Positions 46,403-55,608 of a stretch of DNA of 64,000 nt are shown in pieces. Position numbers and translations under genes: made by a program. The notes beneath the pieces are model-generated. The model saw only the letters and a list, made by a program, of their open reading frames with translations. It did no database searches and was not told the DNA's origin. The DNA lies in contig CABZJI010000003.1 in NCBI GenBank assembly GCA_902526045.1, positions 62,001 through 126,000 on the forward strand, written 5' to 3'. This DNA is from an uncultured SAR86 cluster bacterium. GTDB lineage: Bacteria > Pseudomonadota > Gammaproteobacteria > Magnimaribacterales > AG-339-G14. Position 1 is the stretch's first letter, and the number at the start of each line of letters is the position of its first letter.

Positions 46403-47361
46403 TGGATAGAACTTTTTGTATAGCCCCTATGATGGGAAGGACAGATACACATTTTAGAAATCTTTGTAGGTTTGCTTCAAAGCATGCCGTTTTATTCACC
46501 GAAATGGTGCATTCCAACGCTCTGCTGAAAAATAAACGAATAGATAAATATATCAACAAAACAGATATTGAGAATCCAGTTGTCTTCCAACTTGGAGGTT
46601 GTGAACCAAGCGACCTTGCAGAAGCTACTAAAATAATTAACGAGTGTAAATACAATGAAATTAATCTGAATGTTGGTTGCCCTAGCCCAAGAGTCAAGTC
46701 AGGAGGTTTTGGAGCGTTTCTCATGTATGAACCAAGTAAAGTAAAAGATTGTCTATCTTTCATGTCTGCAACTTCTGATATACCAATAACTGCAAAAATT
46801 AGATTGGGGGTAGATGATCAAGATATCGAAAAAACTTTAGATAAATTCATTGAAATAATTTTGAAATCGGGAATAAACACAATTTATGTGCATGCAAGAA
46901 AAGGAATGCTTAATGGATTAAACCCAAAAGAAAATAGGAATATCCCTCCTCTTAATTACGAAAGGGTTTATCGACTTAAGGAAGATTTTCCAGATATTGA
47001 AATAATACTGAATGGAGGTCTGTCAAATTTTATTGAAGATAAAAATAAATTAAAAATGGTTGATGGTTTGATGTATGGAAGGTTTATCTGCGAAAAACCA
47101 TATGAGTTAACAAAAGTAGACAAAATTTTTTATCATTCAACTGATGAAATGGAAATTGAATCTCTGATAAAGATGATGGAAAAATATCTGATAAAAAATC
47201 AAAATTTAGGGTTATCAGGTTACTTAATCAAAAGGCATATGGTGAACTTTTTTAAAGGATTTAATTACTCAAAAAAAATAAGACAAATAATTATGTCGGA
47301 TAACTTGGACGTAGATGAGATAATAAAGATATTGAAGAAAAAATATTTATTAGTCGCATGA
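46402..47361 (+). CDS. dusA: tRNA-dihydrouridine(20/20a) synthase
   Basis: A 319-residue flavoprotein: APMMGRTDTHFRNLCRFAS at the N-terminus, then the catalytic Cys in LNVGCPSPRVKSGGFGAFLM, then KIRLGVDD and VHARKGMLNGLNPKENR, all typical DusA. It reduces U20/U20a of tRNA with FMN and NADPH. The start shares a base with the nhaB stop (TAATG). Confidence 0.95.
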   Translation: MDRTFCIAPMMGRTDTHFRNLCRFASKHAVLFTEMVHSNALLKNKRIDKYINKTDIENPVVFQLGGCEPSDLAEATKIINECKYNEINLNVGCPSPRVKSGGFGAFLMYEPSKVKDCLSFMSATSDIPITAKIRLGVDDQDIEKTLDKFIEIILKSGINTIYVHARKGMLNGLNPKENRNIPPLNYERVYRLKEDFPDIEIILNGGLSNFIEDKNKLKMVDGLMYGRFICEKPYELTKVDKIFYHSTDEMEIESLIKMMEKYLIKNQNLGLSGYLIKRHMVNFFKGFNYSKKIRQIIMSDNLDVDEIIKILKKKYLLVA

Positions 47362-47804
47362 AATTTTTTAAAAATATATTTAAATCAAAAGAAGTTGAAG
47401 CAGAAAGTAAAGATCACAGCATTCAAAAATCAATTTGCTCACTTATGATTGAGGTAGCTTATGCTGATGATCAACTAGATGAGTCTGAATTAAAAGCAAT
47501 GGCTCATTCACTCAGCAAACTAGATATTCAAGAAGATGAAATACAAGAAATCGTTGATGCAACTCTGGCAAAATCTAAAGAGTCCATTTCTTTTTATGAG
47601 CATACAAGAATACTTAATGATCAACTCGATTACGATCAAAAAAAAGAAGTTCTAAATTCTGCTTGGTCAATTGCATTTGCTGATGGTGAAATGGATAAAC
47701 ATGAAGAACATCTGATAAGAAGAATTGCTGATCTGTTGTACCTGAATCATAAAGATTTTATAAATGCCAAATTAAATCAAAAAGAAACTAATGAAAATAG
47801 TTAA
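47358..47804 (+). CDS. TerB-like protein
   Basis: A 148-residue helical protein of the TerB (tellurite resistance B-like) family: IQKSICSLMIEVAYADDQLDESEL and IAFADGEMDKHEEHLIRRIADLL are the paired acidic helix-loop motifs that bind metal. It is a single-domain cytoplasmic protein whose role outside the tellurite cluster is unclear. It overlaps dusA (4 bases) and the next hydrolase (14 bases), so the three are a transcript. Confidence 0.82.
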   Translation: MKFFKNIFKSKEVEAESKDHSIQKSICSLMIEVAYADDQLDESELKAMAHSLSKLDIQEDEIQEIVDATLAKSKESISFYEHTRILNDQLDYDQKKEVLNSAWSIAFADGEMDKHEEHLIRRIADLLYLNHKDFINAKLNQKETNENS

Positions 47805-49032
47805 TCCAAGCAAACATAATTTATCGAAAGAAAAACTCCAATTTATGGATGAACTTTTCATGGATAGATATATATCACCAGGAAAAATATCAGGAACGCA
47901 GACCTTAGTAGCAAGAAATGGAGAAATTGTTCATTGTCACTCCCAAGGCCTTAGAGATATTGAACAGAATCTTGAGATGGAGGATAACTCCATTTTTAGA
48001 ATCTACTCAATGACTAAACCAGTAACTGGGGTAGCATTAATGCAGTTATATGAAAAAGGTTATTTTCATCTTGCAGATCCAGTAAGTAAATTTCTACCTG
48101 AATTTAAAAATCAGTCAGTTTATATCAGTGGGATTTATCCAGCTTTTGATACTAAACCTGTCAGCAGAGAAATGACTATTAGAGATCTCTTAACTCATAC
48201 CTCTGGTCTGAGCTATTCTATTAATTTTGAAAATCACTTAGATAGTGCCTATAGGCATGTATTTGACGAATTATTACCTGATAGGGAGAGACGCTCCCTC
48301 GATCTTAAAGATGTATGCGAAACTTTGTCTACCCTTCCCCTTCAATTTTCACCTGGCGAAGGATGGCTATATAGTGTTTCGATAGATGTTTGCGCTAGGA
48401 TTATTGAGGTCATCACAGGAGAAAAAATAGATGACTACTTTGAAGAACACATATTTAATCCCTTGGGCATGAAAGACACAGGATTTATAGTGCCAAAAAA
48501 AGATGCGGATAGATTGACAGCATTATATTGGAGAACGCCAGAGAAAAAATTGGTCCTAGAAGATCCATCTGGAAATGAAAGCAACATGTTGATTGATAAA
48601 AAATATAAAGGTGGCGGAAGCGGTCTTGCATCCACAATAGAAGATTATTTTAAGTTTAGTCAGATGCTTTTGAATGGCGGTGAATTTAATGGCAAACGAA
48701 TACTCTCTAGAAAAACAGTTGAGTTAATGACTATGAATCATTTACCGGATAATAAAACTTTGCTGGATATGAATGCTGGAGGGGGATTCTCTGAGGTTCG
48801 TTATCAGGGAATGGGTTATGGTTTGAGCATGGCTGTTACCGTAGACCAAGCCGCCACACAGATTTCAGGAACTTCGGGTTCGTATAATTGGGGTGGTATG
48901 GCAAGCACCTTCTTCTGGATAGATCCCAAGGAAGATTTATTAGGAATTTTTATGACTCAGTTAAGACCTTCAACAACTTTCCCGTTCAGAGGACAAATGC
49001 AAGCTATGGTCTATGGATCTTTTGAAGATTAA
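47791..49032 (+). CDS. Beta-lactamase-fold serine hydrolase (EstB/class C type)
   Basis: A 413-residue member of the beta-lactamase-related esterase/peptidase family. The nucleophile motif is SMTKPVTGVAL (SxxK), the Tyr is in EGWLYSVSIDV, and the KTG-like region sits near the GGGSGLASTIEDYF stretch. No signal peptide, so it is likely cytoplasmic. Esterase rather than beta-lactamase function is probable. It shares a family with the gene at 58768. It is convergent with mlaA, overlapping by 4 bases. Confidence 0.85.
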   Translation: MKIVNPSKHNLSKEKLQFMDELFMDRYISPGKISGTQTLVARNGEIVHCHSQGLRDIEQNLEMEDNSIFRIYSMTKPVTGVALMQLYEKGYFHLADPVSKFLPEFKNQSVYISGIYPAFDTKPVSREMTIRDLLTHTSGLSYSINFENHLDSAYRHVFDELLPDRERRSLDLKDVCETLSTLPLQFSPGEGWLYSVSIDVCARIIEVITGEKIDDYFEEHIFNPLGMKDTGFIVPKKDADRLTALYWRTPEKKLVLEDPSGNESNMLIDKKYKGGGSGLASTIEDYFKFSQMLLNGGEFNGKRILSRKTVELMTMNHLPDNKTLLDMNAGGGFSEVRYQGMGYGLSMAVTVDQAATQISGTSGSYNWGGMASTFFWIDPKEDLLGIFMTQLRPSTTFPFRGQMQAMVYGSFED

Positions 49033-49754
49033 AAATCATCGAATTCATCAATGAAGTCATCTGGATTAATTTCTCCGTCAGTGATTTCATAGTTTCTGCG
49101 TTGCAAATATGCATCTCTAAAGAATATATATTTATCTCCACTAACGAAATTATCTAGCTCAAGTAAAACAGTTGTTTCATTTAAGATATTCAATCCAGTC
49201 AATAATCCTGATGCAGTTGGATGATCATCAGCTACAGCTAAAGGTGATATAACAGAATCTAAACCTCTAGATAAACCATCCCTAACAGTAGTTGGACCTA
49301 GAAAAGGTAAAACTATATAAGGACCTGGTTCAACTCCCCATTTTCCAAGTGTTTGTCCAAAATCTTCGTTATTCTTACTAAACCCCATTGGAGTAGCAAC
49401 ATCAAAGAGGCCAAAGATTCCAAAAGTTGAATTAAAAATAAATCTTCCAAAATCATTTAAAGCTTTTGAAAAATTTTCTTGCATAACATTATTCAATCCT
49501 GACTTAACATCATTAATATTTTCAAAAAAGTCTGTTACTCGCTCTCTCACGAAAGGCGGAGTTGCCTCAACATATGCTCCAGTGACAGGCTCGATTAAGT
49601 CTTCGATTACCTTTTCGTTGAATTCATGAACTTTTCGATTTTGTTCTTCATAAGGATCTATGGAATTGATCAACTCAGGAGAGACGGCGCATCCTATAAA
49701 AACAAAGAAAAATGCTAAAATAGCACTTAACCTTTTGATATACAGATTAAACAT
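49029..49754 (-). CDS. mlaA: MlaA outer-membrane lipoprotein (VacJ)
   Basis: A 241-residue lipoprotein: lipobox FIGCAVSP; conserved DPYEEQNRKVHEFNEKV, FGRFIFNSTFGIFGLFDVA and DFGQTLGKWGVEPGPYIVLPFLGPT, the hallmarks of MlaA/VacJ. It removes misplaced phospholipids from the outer leaflet of the outer membrane and passes them to MlaC. The other mla genes are not in the window. Divergent from metG, with 11 bases between starts. Confidence 0.95.
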   Translation of the reverse strand: MFNLYIKRLSAILAFFFVFIGCAVSPELINSIDPYEEQNRKVHEFNEKVIEDLIEPVTGAYVEATPPFVRERVTDFFENINDVKSGLNNVMQENFSKALNDFGRFIFNSTFGIFGLFDVATPMGFSKNNEDFGQTLGKWGVEPGPYIVLPFLGPTTVRDGLSRGLDSVISPLAVADDHPTASGLLTGLNILNETTVLLELDNFVSGDKYIFFRDAYLQRRNYEITDGEINPDDFIDEFDDF

Positions 49755-49765
49755 TTCGTAAGCAT

Positions 49766-51418
49766 ATGCCTCTGCCTGAAAAAAACAACCGCGTAATTGT
49801 TACGAGTGCTTTGCCCTATGCTAATGGTGACTTACACATTGGGCATCTTTTGGAGCATCTACAAACAGACATATGGGTGAGGTTGCTTAGAGCAAACAAT
49901 ATTACTTGTCATTATGTTTGTGCGAGCGATGCTCATGGCACTCCCATCATGCTGAAGGCAAGGGAACTAGAAACAGAACCTGAAAAAATGGTTGAAGAAT
50001 TTAGGTCTTCGCATATCAGAGACTTACGATCTTTCAATATTTCTCACGACAATTTTTATACGACTCATAGTGATGAAAATAAGTACTTCAGCGAATTAAT
50101 TTACATCAGAGCAAAAGAATCTGGATTTATCGAAAATAAACAGATCGATCAATTATATGACGAAAAAGCAGGATTATTTCTTTCAGACAGGTATGTCAAA
50201 GGTACTTGCCCAAAATGCTCAGCTGAAAACCAATACGGTGATAATTGTGAAGTCTGTGGTGCAAAATATGAAGCTGCGGAACTGATCAACCCAGTATCGA
50301 CAATCAGCGGTGAAAAACCCAAAGTAAAAACTAGTGAGCATGTTTTTTTTAAACTATCAAAATTAGAATCTAATGTGGCAAATTGGATGAGAGCCACGCC
50401 TCTTCAGGATGCAGTTAAAAATAAACTTGAGGAGTGGTTCCAGCAAGGCCTCAAAGATTGGGATATTAGTAGAGATTCGCCATATTTTGGATTTGAAATC
50501 CCTGATATGCCTGATAAGTACTTTTATGTCTGGCTAGACGCTCCTATAGGATACATAGCCAGCCTTGAAAATTATTTAAGATCAAATGATAAGGAATCTG
50601 CAGAAGAAATTTGGTCAGAAAATGTGAATACAGAAATTTATCATTTTATTGGAAAGGATATAATGAATTTCCATGCCTTGTTTTGGCCTGCATTACTTGA
50701 AACGTCTAATTTTAAAAAGCCATCAAATGTTTTTGTTCATGGTTTCCTAAGTTTAAACGGAGCAAAAATGTCCAAATCAAGAGGTAATTTCTTAAGTATG
50801 AAAGATTTCATAGAAATACTTGATGCTGACTACATAAGATATTACTTAGCATCAAAGTTATCTCCTTCAATTGACGATATTGATCTGAATTATGATGACT
50901 TTCAAAAGAAAGTTAATTCTGATTTAGTAGGAAAATTTGTGAATATTGCTAGCAGATCAGCCGGATTTCTAAAAAAGAATGATAATCAGATAGGAAATAA
51001 TATCGATAATGTATTCTACGAAAAATTTATTTCATCCAAAAAGGAAATCACAAATCTTTTTGCAGATCTTGAGTACTCGAAAGCAATCAAGGAAATCATG
51101 AAGTTAGCTGATTCTGCAAATACCTATGTGGATGAAAAAAAACCTTGGATTTTAGCTAAGGATGAGAAAAATAAGGAAGAAGTTATCAAAATTGCCAGTA
51201 CAACAGTAAATTTATTTAGAGTTATTAACGCTTATCTCAAAATAGTTATTCCAGATACTTGTTCTAAAGGAGAAAGCTTTCTTAATGAGATAATCAGCTC
51301 CATTGATGATATTGATGATCCGTTAACAGATCACAAATTAAATTCATTTTCTCCTATCCTTCATAGATTAGATGATGAAAAATTAGAAGCACTTATTCAA
51401 AGAGGTTCAAATGGATGA
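49766..51418 (+). CDS. metG: Methionyl-tRNA synthetase, catalytic polypeptide
   Basis: A 550-residue class I synthetase: [20 protein letters not shown] includes the HIGH motif, [18 protein letters not shown] is the zinc knuckle, [13 protein letters not shown] includes KMSKS. The C-terminal helical anticodon-binding domain follows. It stops after [12 protein letters not shown], where the E. coli protein would continue into a C-terminal tRNA-binding domain; that domain is encoded by the next gene. Function: charging of tRNA-Met. Confidence 0.95.
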   Translation: MPLPEKNNRVIVTSALPYANGDLHIGHLLEHLQTDIWVRLLRANNITCHYVCASDAHGTPIMLKARELETEPEKMVEEFRSSHIRDLRSFNISHDNFYTTHSDENKYFSELIYIRAKESGFIENKQIDQLYDEKAGLFLSDRYVKGTCPKCSAENQYGDNCEVCGAKYEAAELINPVSTISGEKPKVKTSEHVFFKLSKLESNVANWMRATPLQDAVKNKLEEWFQQGLKDWDISRDSPYFGFEIPDMPDKYFYVWLDAPIGYIASLENYLRSNDKESAEEIWSENVNTEIYHFIGKDIMNFHALFWPALLETSNFKKPSNVFVHGFLSLNGAKMSKSRGNFLSMKDFIEILDADYIRYYLASKLSPSIDDIDLNYDDFQKKVNSDLVGKFVNIASRSAGFLKKNDNQIGNNIDNVFYEKFISSKKEITNLFADLEYSKAIKEIMKLADSANTYVDEKKPWILAKDEKNKEEVIKIASTTVNLFRVINAYLKIVIPDTCSKGESFLNEIISSIDDIDDPLTDHKLNSFSPILHRLDDEKLEALIQRGSNG

Positions 51419-51743
51419 AATTTCTATTGAAGATTTTATAAAAATAGATCTGAGGGTTGCTGAGATCAAAAACGCTGAAAACGTGGAAGATGCAGACAAG
51501 CTTCTAAAAATAGTTCTAGACCTAGGAGACTTAGGAGAAAGAACAGTATTTGCAGGAATTAAAAAATACTATGATCCAGAAAAATTAATAGGTCTAAAAA
51601 TTATATGTGTAGCTAATTTAAAGCCTAGGAAGATGCGATTTGGAGTATCTGAGGGTATGATTCTTGCAGCAAGTAGTGATGAAGAAGGTGTATTTATACT
51701 TCATCCTGATCAAGGAGCAAAACCAGGCATGAGAGTGAGTTAA
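51411..51743 (+). CDS. tRNA-binding protein equivalent to the MetG C-terminal domain
   Basis: A 110-residue OB-fold protein: [24 protein letters not shown] and [21 protein letters not shown] are the EMAP/Trbp111-type tRNA-binding landmarks, which in E. coli form the C-terminal domain of MetRS. It has its own start at 51411 with AGAGG five bases upstream, and overlaps metG by 8 bases in another frame, so it appears to be an independent subunit that presumably dimerises MetRS. It could be renamed as a Trbp111-like protein. Confidence 0.88.
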   Translation: MDEISIEDFIKIDLRVAEIKNAENVEDADKLLKIVLDLGDLGERTVFAGIKKYYDPEKLIGLKIICVANLKPRKMRFGVSEGMILAASSDEEGVFILHPDQGAKPGMRVS

Positions 51744-52777
51744 TGAGTAAGAGTATTGAAACGGATATTTTAATTATTGGAGCAGGTCCAGTAGGACTCT
51801 TTACTGTTTTCGAGGCAGGATTATTGGGTCTTAGTTGTCATCTTGTAGATAACCTAGACAAGATAGGCGGTCAATGCATTGAACTTTATCCTGAAAAACC
51901 TATTTACGACATTCCTGGGGTGCCGAATCAAACCGGCAAAGAACATATAGATTCACTTTTAAAACAAATAGAACCATTTGATTATAAAGTGCATTTAAAT
52001 CAAAGAGTAGATAAAATCGAACAGTCAGGAGATTATTGGATTGCCGAAACAACTGATGGAATATCCTTTAAAACATTAAATATTTTCATAGCAGCTGGCG
52101 CCGGTTCTTTTGAACCGAGAAAGCCACCTGTTGAATCTCCGGATAAATTTTTAGGCAAAGGTATAGATTATGCAGTCAGAAGCATTGATAAGTACAAAGA
52201 TAAAGATATTGTTATTTTTGGCGGTGGAGATAGTGCATTAGATTGGTCAGTTGAATTAGCAAATAAAGCAAAGTCAATAAAACTAGTCCACAGAAGAGAT
52301 GATTTTAGAGGTGCTGAACATACCGAAAATAAAATGCGGGATTTTGTTTCAAGTGGCGAAATAGAATTAAAAATACCTTTCGTCATAAAATCAATTGTTG
52401 GAAATAAATCTTTCGAAGGAGTAGAAATCATGAATTTTGAAACTAAGGAGACAGAAATTATCAATTGCGATGAAGCATTATTTTTCTTTGGTTTGAGTAA
52501 ACAACTTGGACCAATAAATGATTGGGAGATTGACTTAATTGAGAGGAAAGTTCAGGTAGATACTGAAAAATTTGAAACCAACCAAAGAGGTATATTCGCC
52601 GTTGGTGATATCAATACATATCCTGGGAAATTAGACTTAATTCTTTGTGGATTTCATGAAACTACTTTAGCTGTTCAAGAAGCCTTCAAAAGAATAAACC
52701 CTGGTCAAAGAGTTCCTTTTGGTTACACAACCTCAAATAAAGGTTTACAGGAAAAATTAAAAGTTTCTGGATCATGA
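51743..52777 (+). CDS. Ferredoxin/flavodoxin-NADP reductase, thioredoxin-reductase-like
   Basis: A 344-residue flavoprotein: DILIIGAGPVGLFTVFEAG and IVIFGGGDSALDWSVELA are the two nucleotide-binding motifs, GGQCIELYPEKPIYDIPG is the FNR type 2 signature, and there is no redox CxxC, which distinguishes it from thioredoxin reductase. The C-terminus GYTTSNK is shared with type 2 FNRs. It provides electrons from NADPH to ferredoxin or the reverse. It overlaps the preceding gene by one base (TAATG). Confidence 0.88.
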   Translation: MSKSIETDILIIGAGPVGLFTVFEAGLLGLSCHLVDNLDKIGGQCIELYPEKPIYDIPGVPNQTGKEHIDSLLKQIEPFDYKVHLNQRVDKIEQSGDYWIAETTDGISFKTLNIFIAAGAGSFEPRKPPVESPDKFLGKGIDYAVRSIDKYKDKDIVIFGGGDSALDWSVELANKAKSIKLVHRRDDFRGAEHTENKMRDFVSSGEIELKIPFVIKSIVGNKSFEGVEIMNFETKETEIINCDEALFFFGLSKQLGPINDWEIDLIERKVQVDTEKFETNQRGIFAVGDINTYPGKLDLILCGFHETTLAVQEAFKRINPGQRVPFGYTTSNKGLQEKLKVSGS

Positions 52778-53670
52778 ATGCAATTTTATTTCCTGGTCAG
52801 GGAGTTCAAGCTGTGGGCATGATGGACAGCTTATTCACTTCAAGCAATGAAGCTAAAGACTTATTCATCAAAGCTTCTGATGCTATTGAAATTGATCTCA
52901 TTGAATTAGTTACAGATGACTCTAAAAATTTAATAGATTTAACTGAATACTCTCAACCAATTATTCTCGCTTCTAGCATTGCCCTTGCAAATCATTTTAC
53001 TGATAAAAATAATTTTAATTTCTCTGCAGGATTATCTCTTGGTGAATATTCTGCCTTGGTGTATTCAGAGTGTTTAGATTTTTTAGATGCAATAAAGCTA
53101 GTTCACATCAGAGGTAAACTCATGCAAAATTCCGTAGCGCCTGGTGAGGCCAAAATGCTAGTTATTATGGGGATGAATCATCATGATATTCAATTGTTAA
53201 TCAAAGAGCTTTCCCGTGGTGGATGCAGAGTAAATTTGTCAACGGATACTGCCGATGGAATGGGTGTTCTTGCTGGAGAAACAGAAAATATAGAGAAGTG
53301 TAAAGCCTTGCTTGAAAGCAAAGAAATAAGAAGAGTCAAAACGCAATATGTAAACATGTCAGTTCCATCACATTGTTATTTATTAAAAGATGCACAAGAA
53401 AAGTTGGCTTCTGAACTAGAAAAAATAGAATTCAGAGAACCAAGAGTTCCGATAATATCTAATTTTACTGCGCTCCCAACTTCCGATATAAATGAAATTA
53501 AAAATAATTTGATCAATCAACTGTGTGAAACTGTAAGGTGGAGAGAAACTTTAAATTTTCTGAATGAAAGTAAAGTTTTAAGTATTACGGATTCAGGTCC
53601 AGGAAAGACAATAATTGGAATGGCTAGGAAATTTAAAGAAATGGAGAAATTAGCTTTAATTGATTCTTAA
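52774..53670 (+). CDS. fabD: Malonyl-CoA:ACP transacylase
   Basis: A 298-residue transacylase: FPGQGVQAVGMM at the N-terminus and the nucleophile motif AGLSLGEYSALVYSE, where the usual His before Ser is replaced by Leu; the later catalytic His is in SVPSHCYLLKDA. ITDSGPGKTIIGM near the end corresponds to the EIGPGKVL motif. It makes malonyl-ACP. It lies outside the fab cluster at 38-41 kb and overlaps the FNR gene by 4 bases, in an apparent metG operon. Confidence 0.92.
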   Translation: MNAILFPGQGVQAVGMMDSLFTSSNEAKDLFIKASDAIEIDLIELVTDDSKNLIDLTEYSQPIILASSIALANHFTDKNNFNFSAGLSLGEYSALVYSECLDFLDAIKLVHIRGKLMQNSVAPGEAKMLVIMGMNHHDIQLLIKELSRGGCRVNLSTDTADGMGVLAGETENIEKCKALLESKEIRRVKTQYVNMSVPSHCYLLKDAQEKLASELEKIEFREPRVPIISNFTALPTSDINEIKNNLINQLCETVRWRETLNFLNESKVLSITDSGPGKTIIGMARKFKEMEKLALIDS

Positions 53671-54854
53671 TTATGTCTGTTTTTCAATCTCAACGATTTA
53701 ATCTTTATATAACCTTCGGCATCTTTCTGATTAAAGTCGCCTTTCTCATCAAAGCTAGCTAAATCTGACTTGTATAAAGATTTGTCACTTCTTCTGCTTA
53801 AAATAATCACATTACCCTTTTTAACTAAAATCTTTATCTGTCCCTGAACATTTTCTGAAAGATTATCAATGAGACTTTGTATTGCATGTCTTTCAGGGGC
53901 CCACCACAAACCGTCATAAATTAAACTAGAATATTTACTTATAAGTTCGTCTTTAGTTTTTATTGAATCTCCATCCATGCATATTGATTCTATAGCTCTC
54001 CTTGCTTTAAGTAAGATTGAGCCTCCCGGTGTCTCGTAACAACCTCTTGACTTCATTCCGGTAGATCTTGATTCAACAATATCTAGTCTGCCAATCCCGT
54101 TTCTTGAACCAATATCATTTAACTTTGTTAATAGTTCTGCTGGGGTAAGCTTTTCATCATTTATGGCAATAGGGTCTCCGTTTTCAAACTCTAAAGAAAA
54201 TTCTTCCCCTGAATCAGGTGCTTCATCAAGCGACTTTGTATTACGCCACATGCTTTCAGGCGGTACGGCTGTTATATCTTCTAAAACACCCCCTTCATAG
54301 GAAACATGTAATAAATTTTCATCGGTTGAAAAAGGTGGTTCATCTTTACTACCATCTTCAACAGGTAGTTGATTTTCGTTACAGTATTTAATTAAATCTT
54401 TCCTCGATACTAGGTTCCATTCACGCCAAGGACTTATGATTTTTAGTTCGGGATCTAATCCGTAAATACCTAATTCAAATCTAATCTGATCATTTCCTTT
54501 ACCTGTAGCCCCATGAGATATAAATTGAGCGCCCTCTTCTCTAGCAATCTCAACTAGTCTTTTAGCGATTAAGGGTCTAGCAATTGAGGTACCTAAAAGA
54601 TATTCTCCTTCGTAGATAGCATTTCCTCTAAACATCGGAAAAACATAATTTTTTACAAAATCATCTTTGAGATCCTCAACTATTGAGTGTGAGGCACCTG
54701 CCTGTGATGCTCTTATTTTCACGTCATCTCTTAAGTCGTTTTGACCCAGATCAGCGGTATAAGTAATAACTTCGGCATCATAGTTTTCTTGCAGCCATTT
54801 AAGGATAACGGTTGTATCTAATCCGCCAGAGTAAGCTAGTATTATTTTATTCAT
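53667..54854 (-). CDS. argG: Argininosuccinate synthase
   Basis: A 395-residue ATP-dependent ligase: KIILAYSGGLDTTVILKWL (P-loop-like SGGLDT) and GATGKGNDQIRFELG are diagnostic, and ARPLIAKRLVEIA follows. It converts citrulline and aspartate to argininosuccinate. Its end overlaps fabD by 4 bases, convergent. No other arg gene is near. Confidence 0.97.
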   Translation of the reverse strand: MNKIILAYSGGLDTTVILKWLQENYDAEVITYTADLGQNDLRDDVKIRASQAGASHSIVEDLKDDFVKNYVFPMFRGNAIYEGEYLLGTSIARPLIAKRLVEIAREEGAQFISHGATGKGNDQIRFELGIYGLDPELKIISPWREWNLVSRKDLIKYCNENQLPVEDGSKDEPPFSTDENLLHVSYEGGVLEDITAVPPESMWRNTKSLDEAPDSGEEFSLEFENGDPIAINDEKLTPAELLTKLNDIGSRNGIGRLDIVESRSTGMKSRGCYETPGGSILLKARRAIESICMDGDSIKTKDELISKYSSLIYDGLWWAPERHAIQSLIDNLSENVQGQIKILVKKGNVIILSRRSDKSLYKSDLASFDEKGDFNQKDAEGYIKIKSLRLKNRHN

Positions 54855-54963
54855 TTACAAAAAATTTCTGTGGATTATATCTTTAAACATATTGGCTTTG
54901 TAAATCATTATGAAAAACATTTCATTTTCAGGATCTTTGTATTTCCAGCAAAAAGTTTCTAAT

Positions 54964-54982
54964 AAAAATGATTATCAATTCC
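54964..54982 (+). promoter_or_regulatory. Possible Fur-box-like site before the bacterioferritin-like gene
   Basis: AAAAATGATTATCAATTCC matches 13 of 19 positions of the E. coli Fur consensus (GATAATGATAATCATTATC), counted by eye. It lies 69 bases upstream of a ferritin-like gene, in a 196-base intergenic region, where Fur control would make sense. Chance matches are common at this base composition, so this is tentative. Confidence 0.3.
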
Positions 54983-55050
54983 CATCTATTTCTCATCAAG
55001 AGTTTTAGTTTAATTAATTGATATAGTTTTAAAAAATAGAGGTAATAAAA

Positions 55051-55491
55051 ATGGAAAATAAAAATTTTAATACCAAAGAGGTATGCGTAATATTGAATGA
55101 AATTATGGAGTATGAACTATCCGGAGTAGTGAGATACACGCACTCATCTTTGATGGTAACTGGACCACATAGATTGCCCATAGTTGATTTCTTAAAAGAA
55201 CAAGCAAGTGAGTCACTGCAACATGCTCAACAAGCCGGAGAATTACTTACAGGTTTAGACGGACATCCCAGTCAAAAGATTGCCAATATAGTTGAAACTA
55301 ACAATCATTCAATAAAAGATATCTTAGAGGAGAGTCTTGAGCATGAGATGCATGCCTTGAATCTTTATAAAAAGTTATTGACTAAAGTCGAAGGTGAATC
55401 AATATACCTTGAAGAATATACTAGAGACCTGATTGGTCAGGAAGAACAACACCAGTTAGAACTTAGAAAAATGCTTAAGGACTTTAGTTAA
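55051..55491 (+). CDS. Bacterioferritin-like four-helix iron protein
   Basis: A 146-residue helical protein. Acidic and His residues typical of a di-iron site are in NEIMEYELSGVVRYTH, KEQASESLQHAQQAGELL, ESLEHEMHALNLYKKL and GQEEQHQLELRKM, which fits the bacterioferritin pattern of paired E...ExxH motifs. A Dps or generic ferritin-like protein remains possible, because the haem-ligating Met is not clear. GAGG precedes the start. Confidence 0.8.
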   Translation: MENKNFNTKEVCVILNEIMEYELSGVVRYTHSSLMVTGPHRLPIVDFLKEQASESLQHAQQAGELLTGLDGHPSQKIANIVETNNHSIKDILEESLEHEMHALNLYKKLLTKVEGESIYLEEYTRDLIGQEEQHQLELRKMLKDFS

Positions 55492-55531
55492 TTGCTTATG
55501 CTTTTGTGTTAATTACCATATTGTATTTATA

Positions 55532-55596
55532 ATCAATAGCTATAATAAGTTTTCTTATTGATCCTACTTTGCCTTTTAGCTTTGAGGAATCAATAA
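55532..55596 (+). promoter_or_regulatory. Three complementary repeats before a ribosome site
   Basis: ATCAATA (55532-55538), TTATTGAT (55555-55562) and ATCAATAA (55589-55596) can pair in two exclusive ways, and the third copy is followed directly by AGAGGAG, the ribosome site of the gene at 55609. This may be a switch or only AT-rich coincidence. Confidence 0.3.
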
Positions 55597-55608
55597 AGAG
55601 GAGTTGTT

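Noticed and set aside
51400-51430. Frameshift artefact or programmed frameshift joining metG and the tRNA-binding protein
   Set aside because: The second gene has its own ATG and a strong ribosome site, and there is no slippery heptamer; treated as a genuine split, although a sequencing indel cannot be excluded without comparison.
52774-53670. FabD as inactive because of GLSLGEY instead of GHSLGEY
   Set aside because: The nucleophile Ser and the later His are kept, and I recall Leu at this place in other FabD-like proteins, so loss of activity is not supported.
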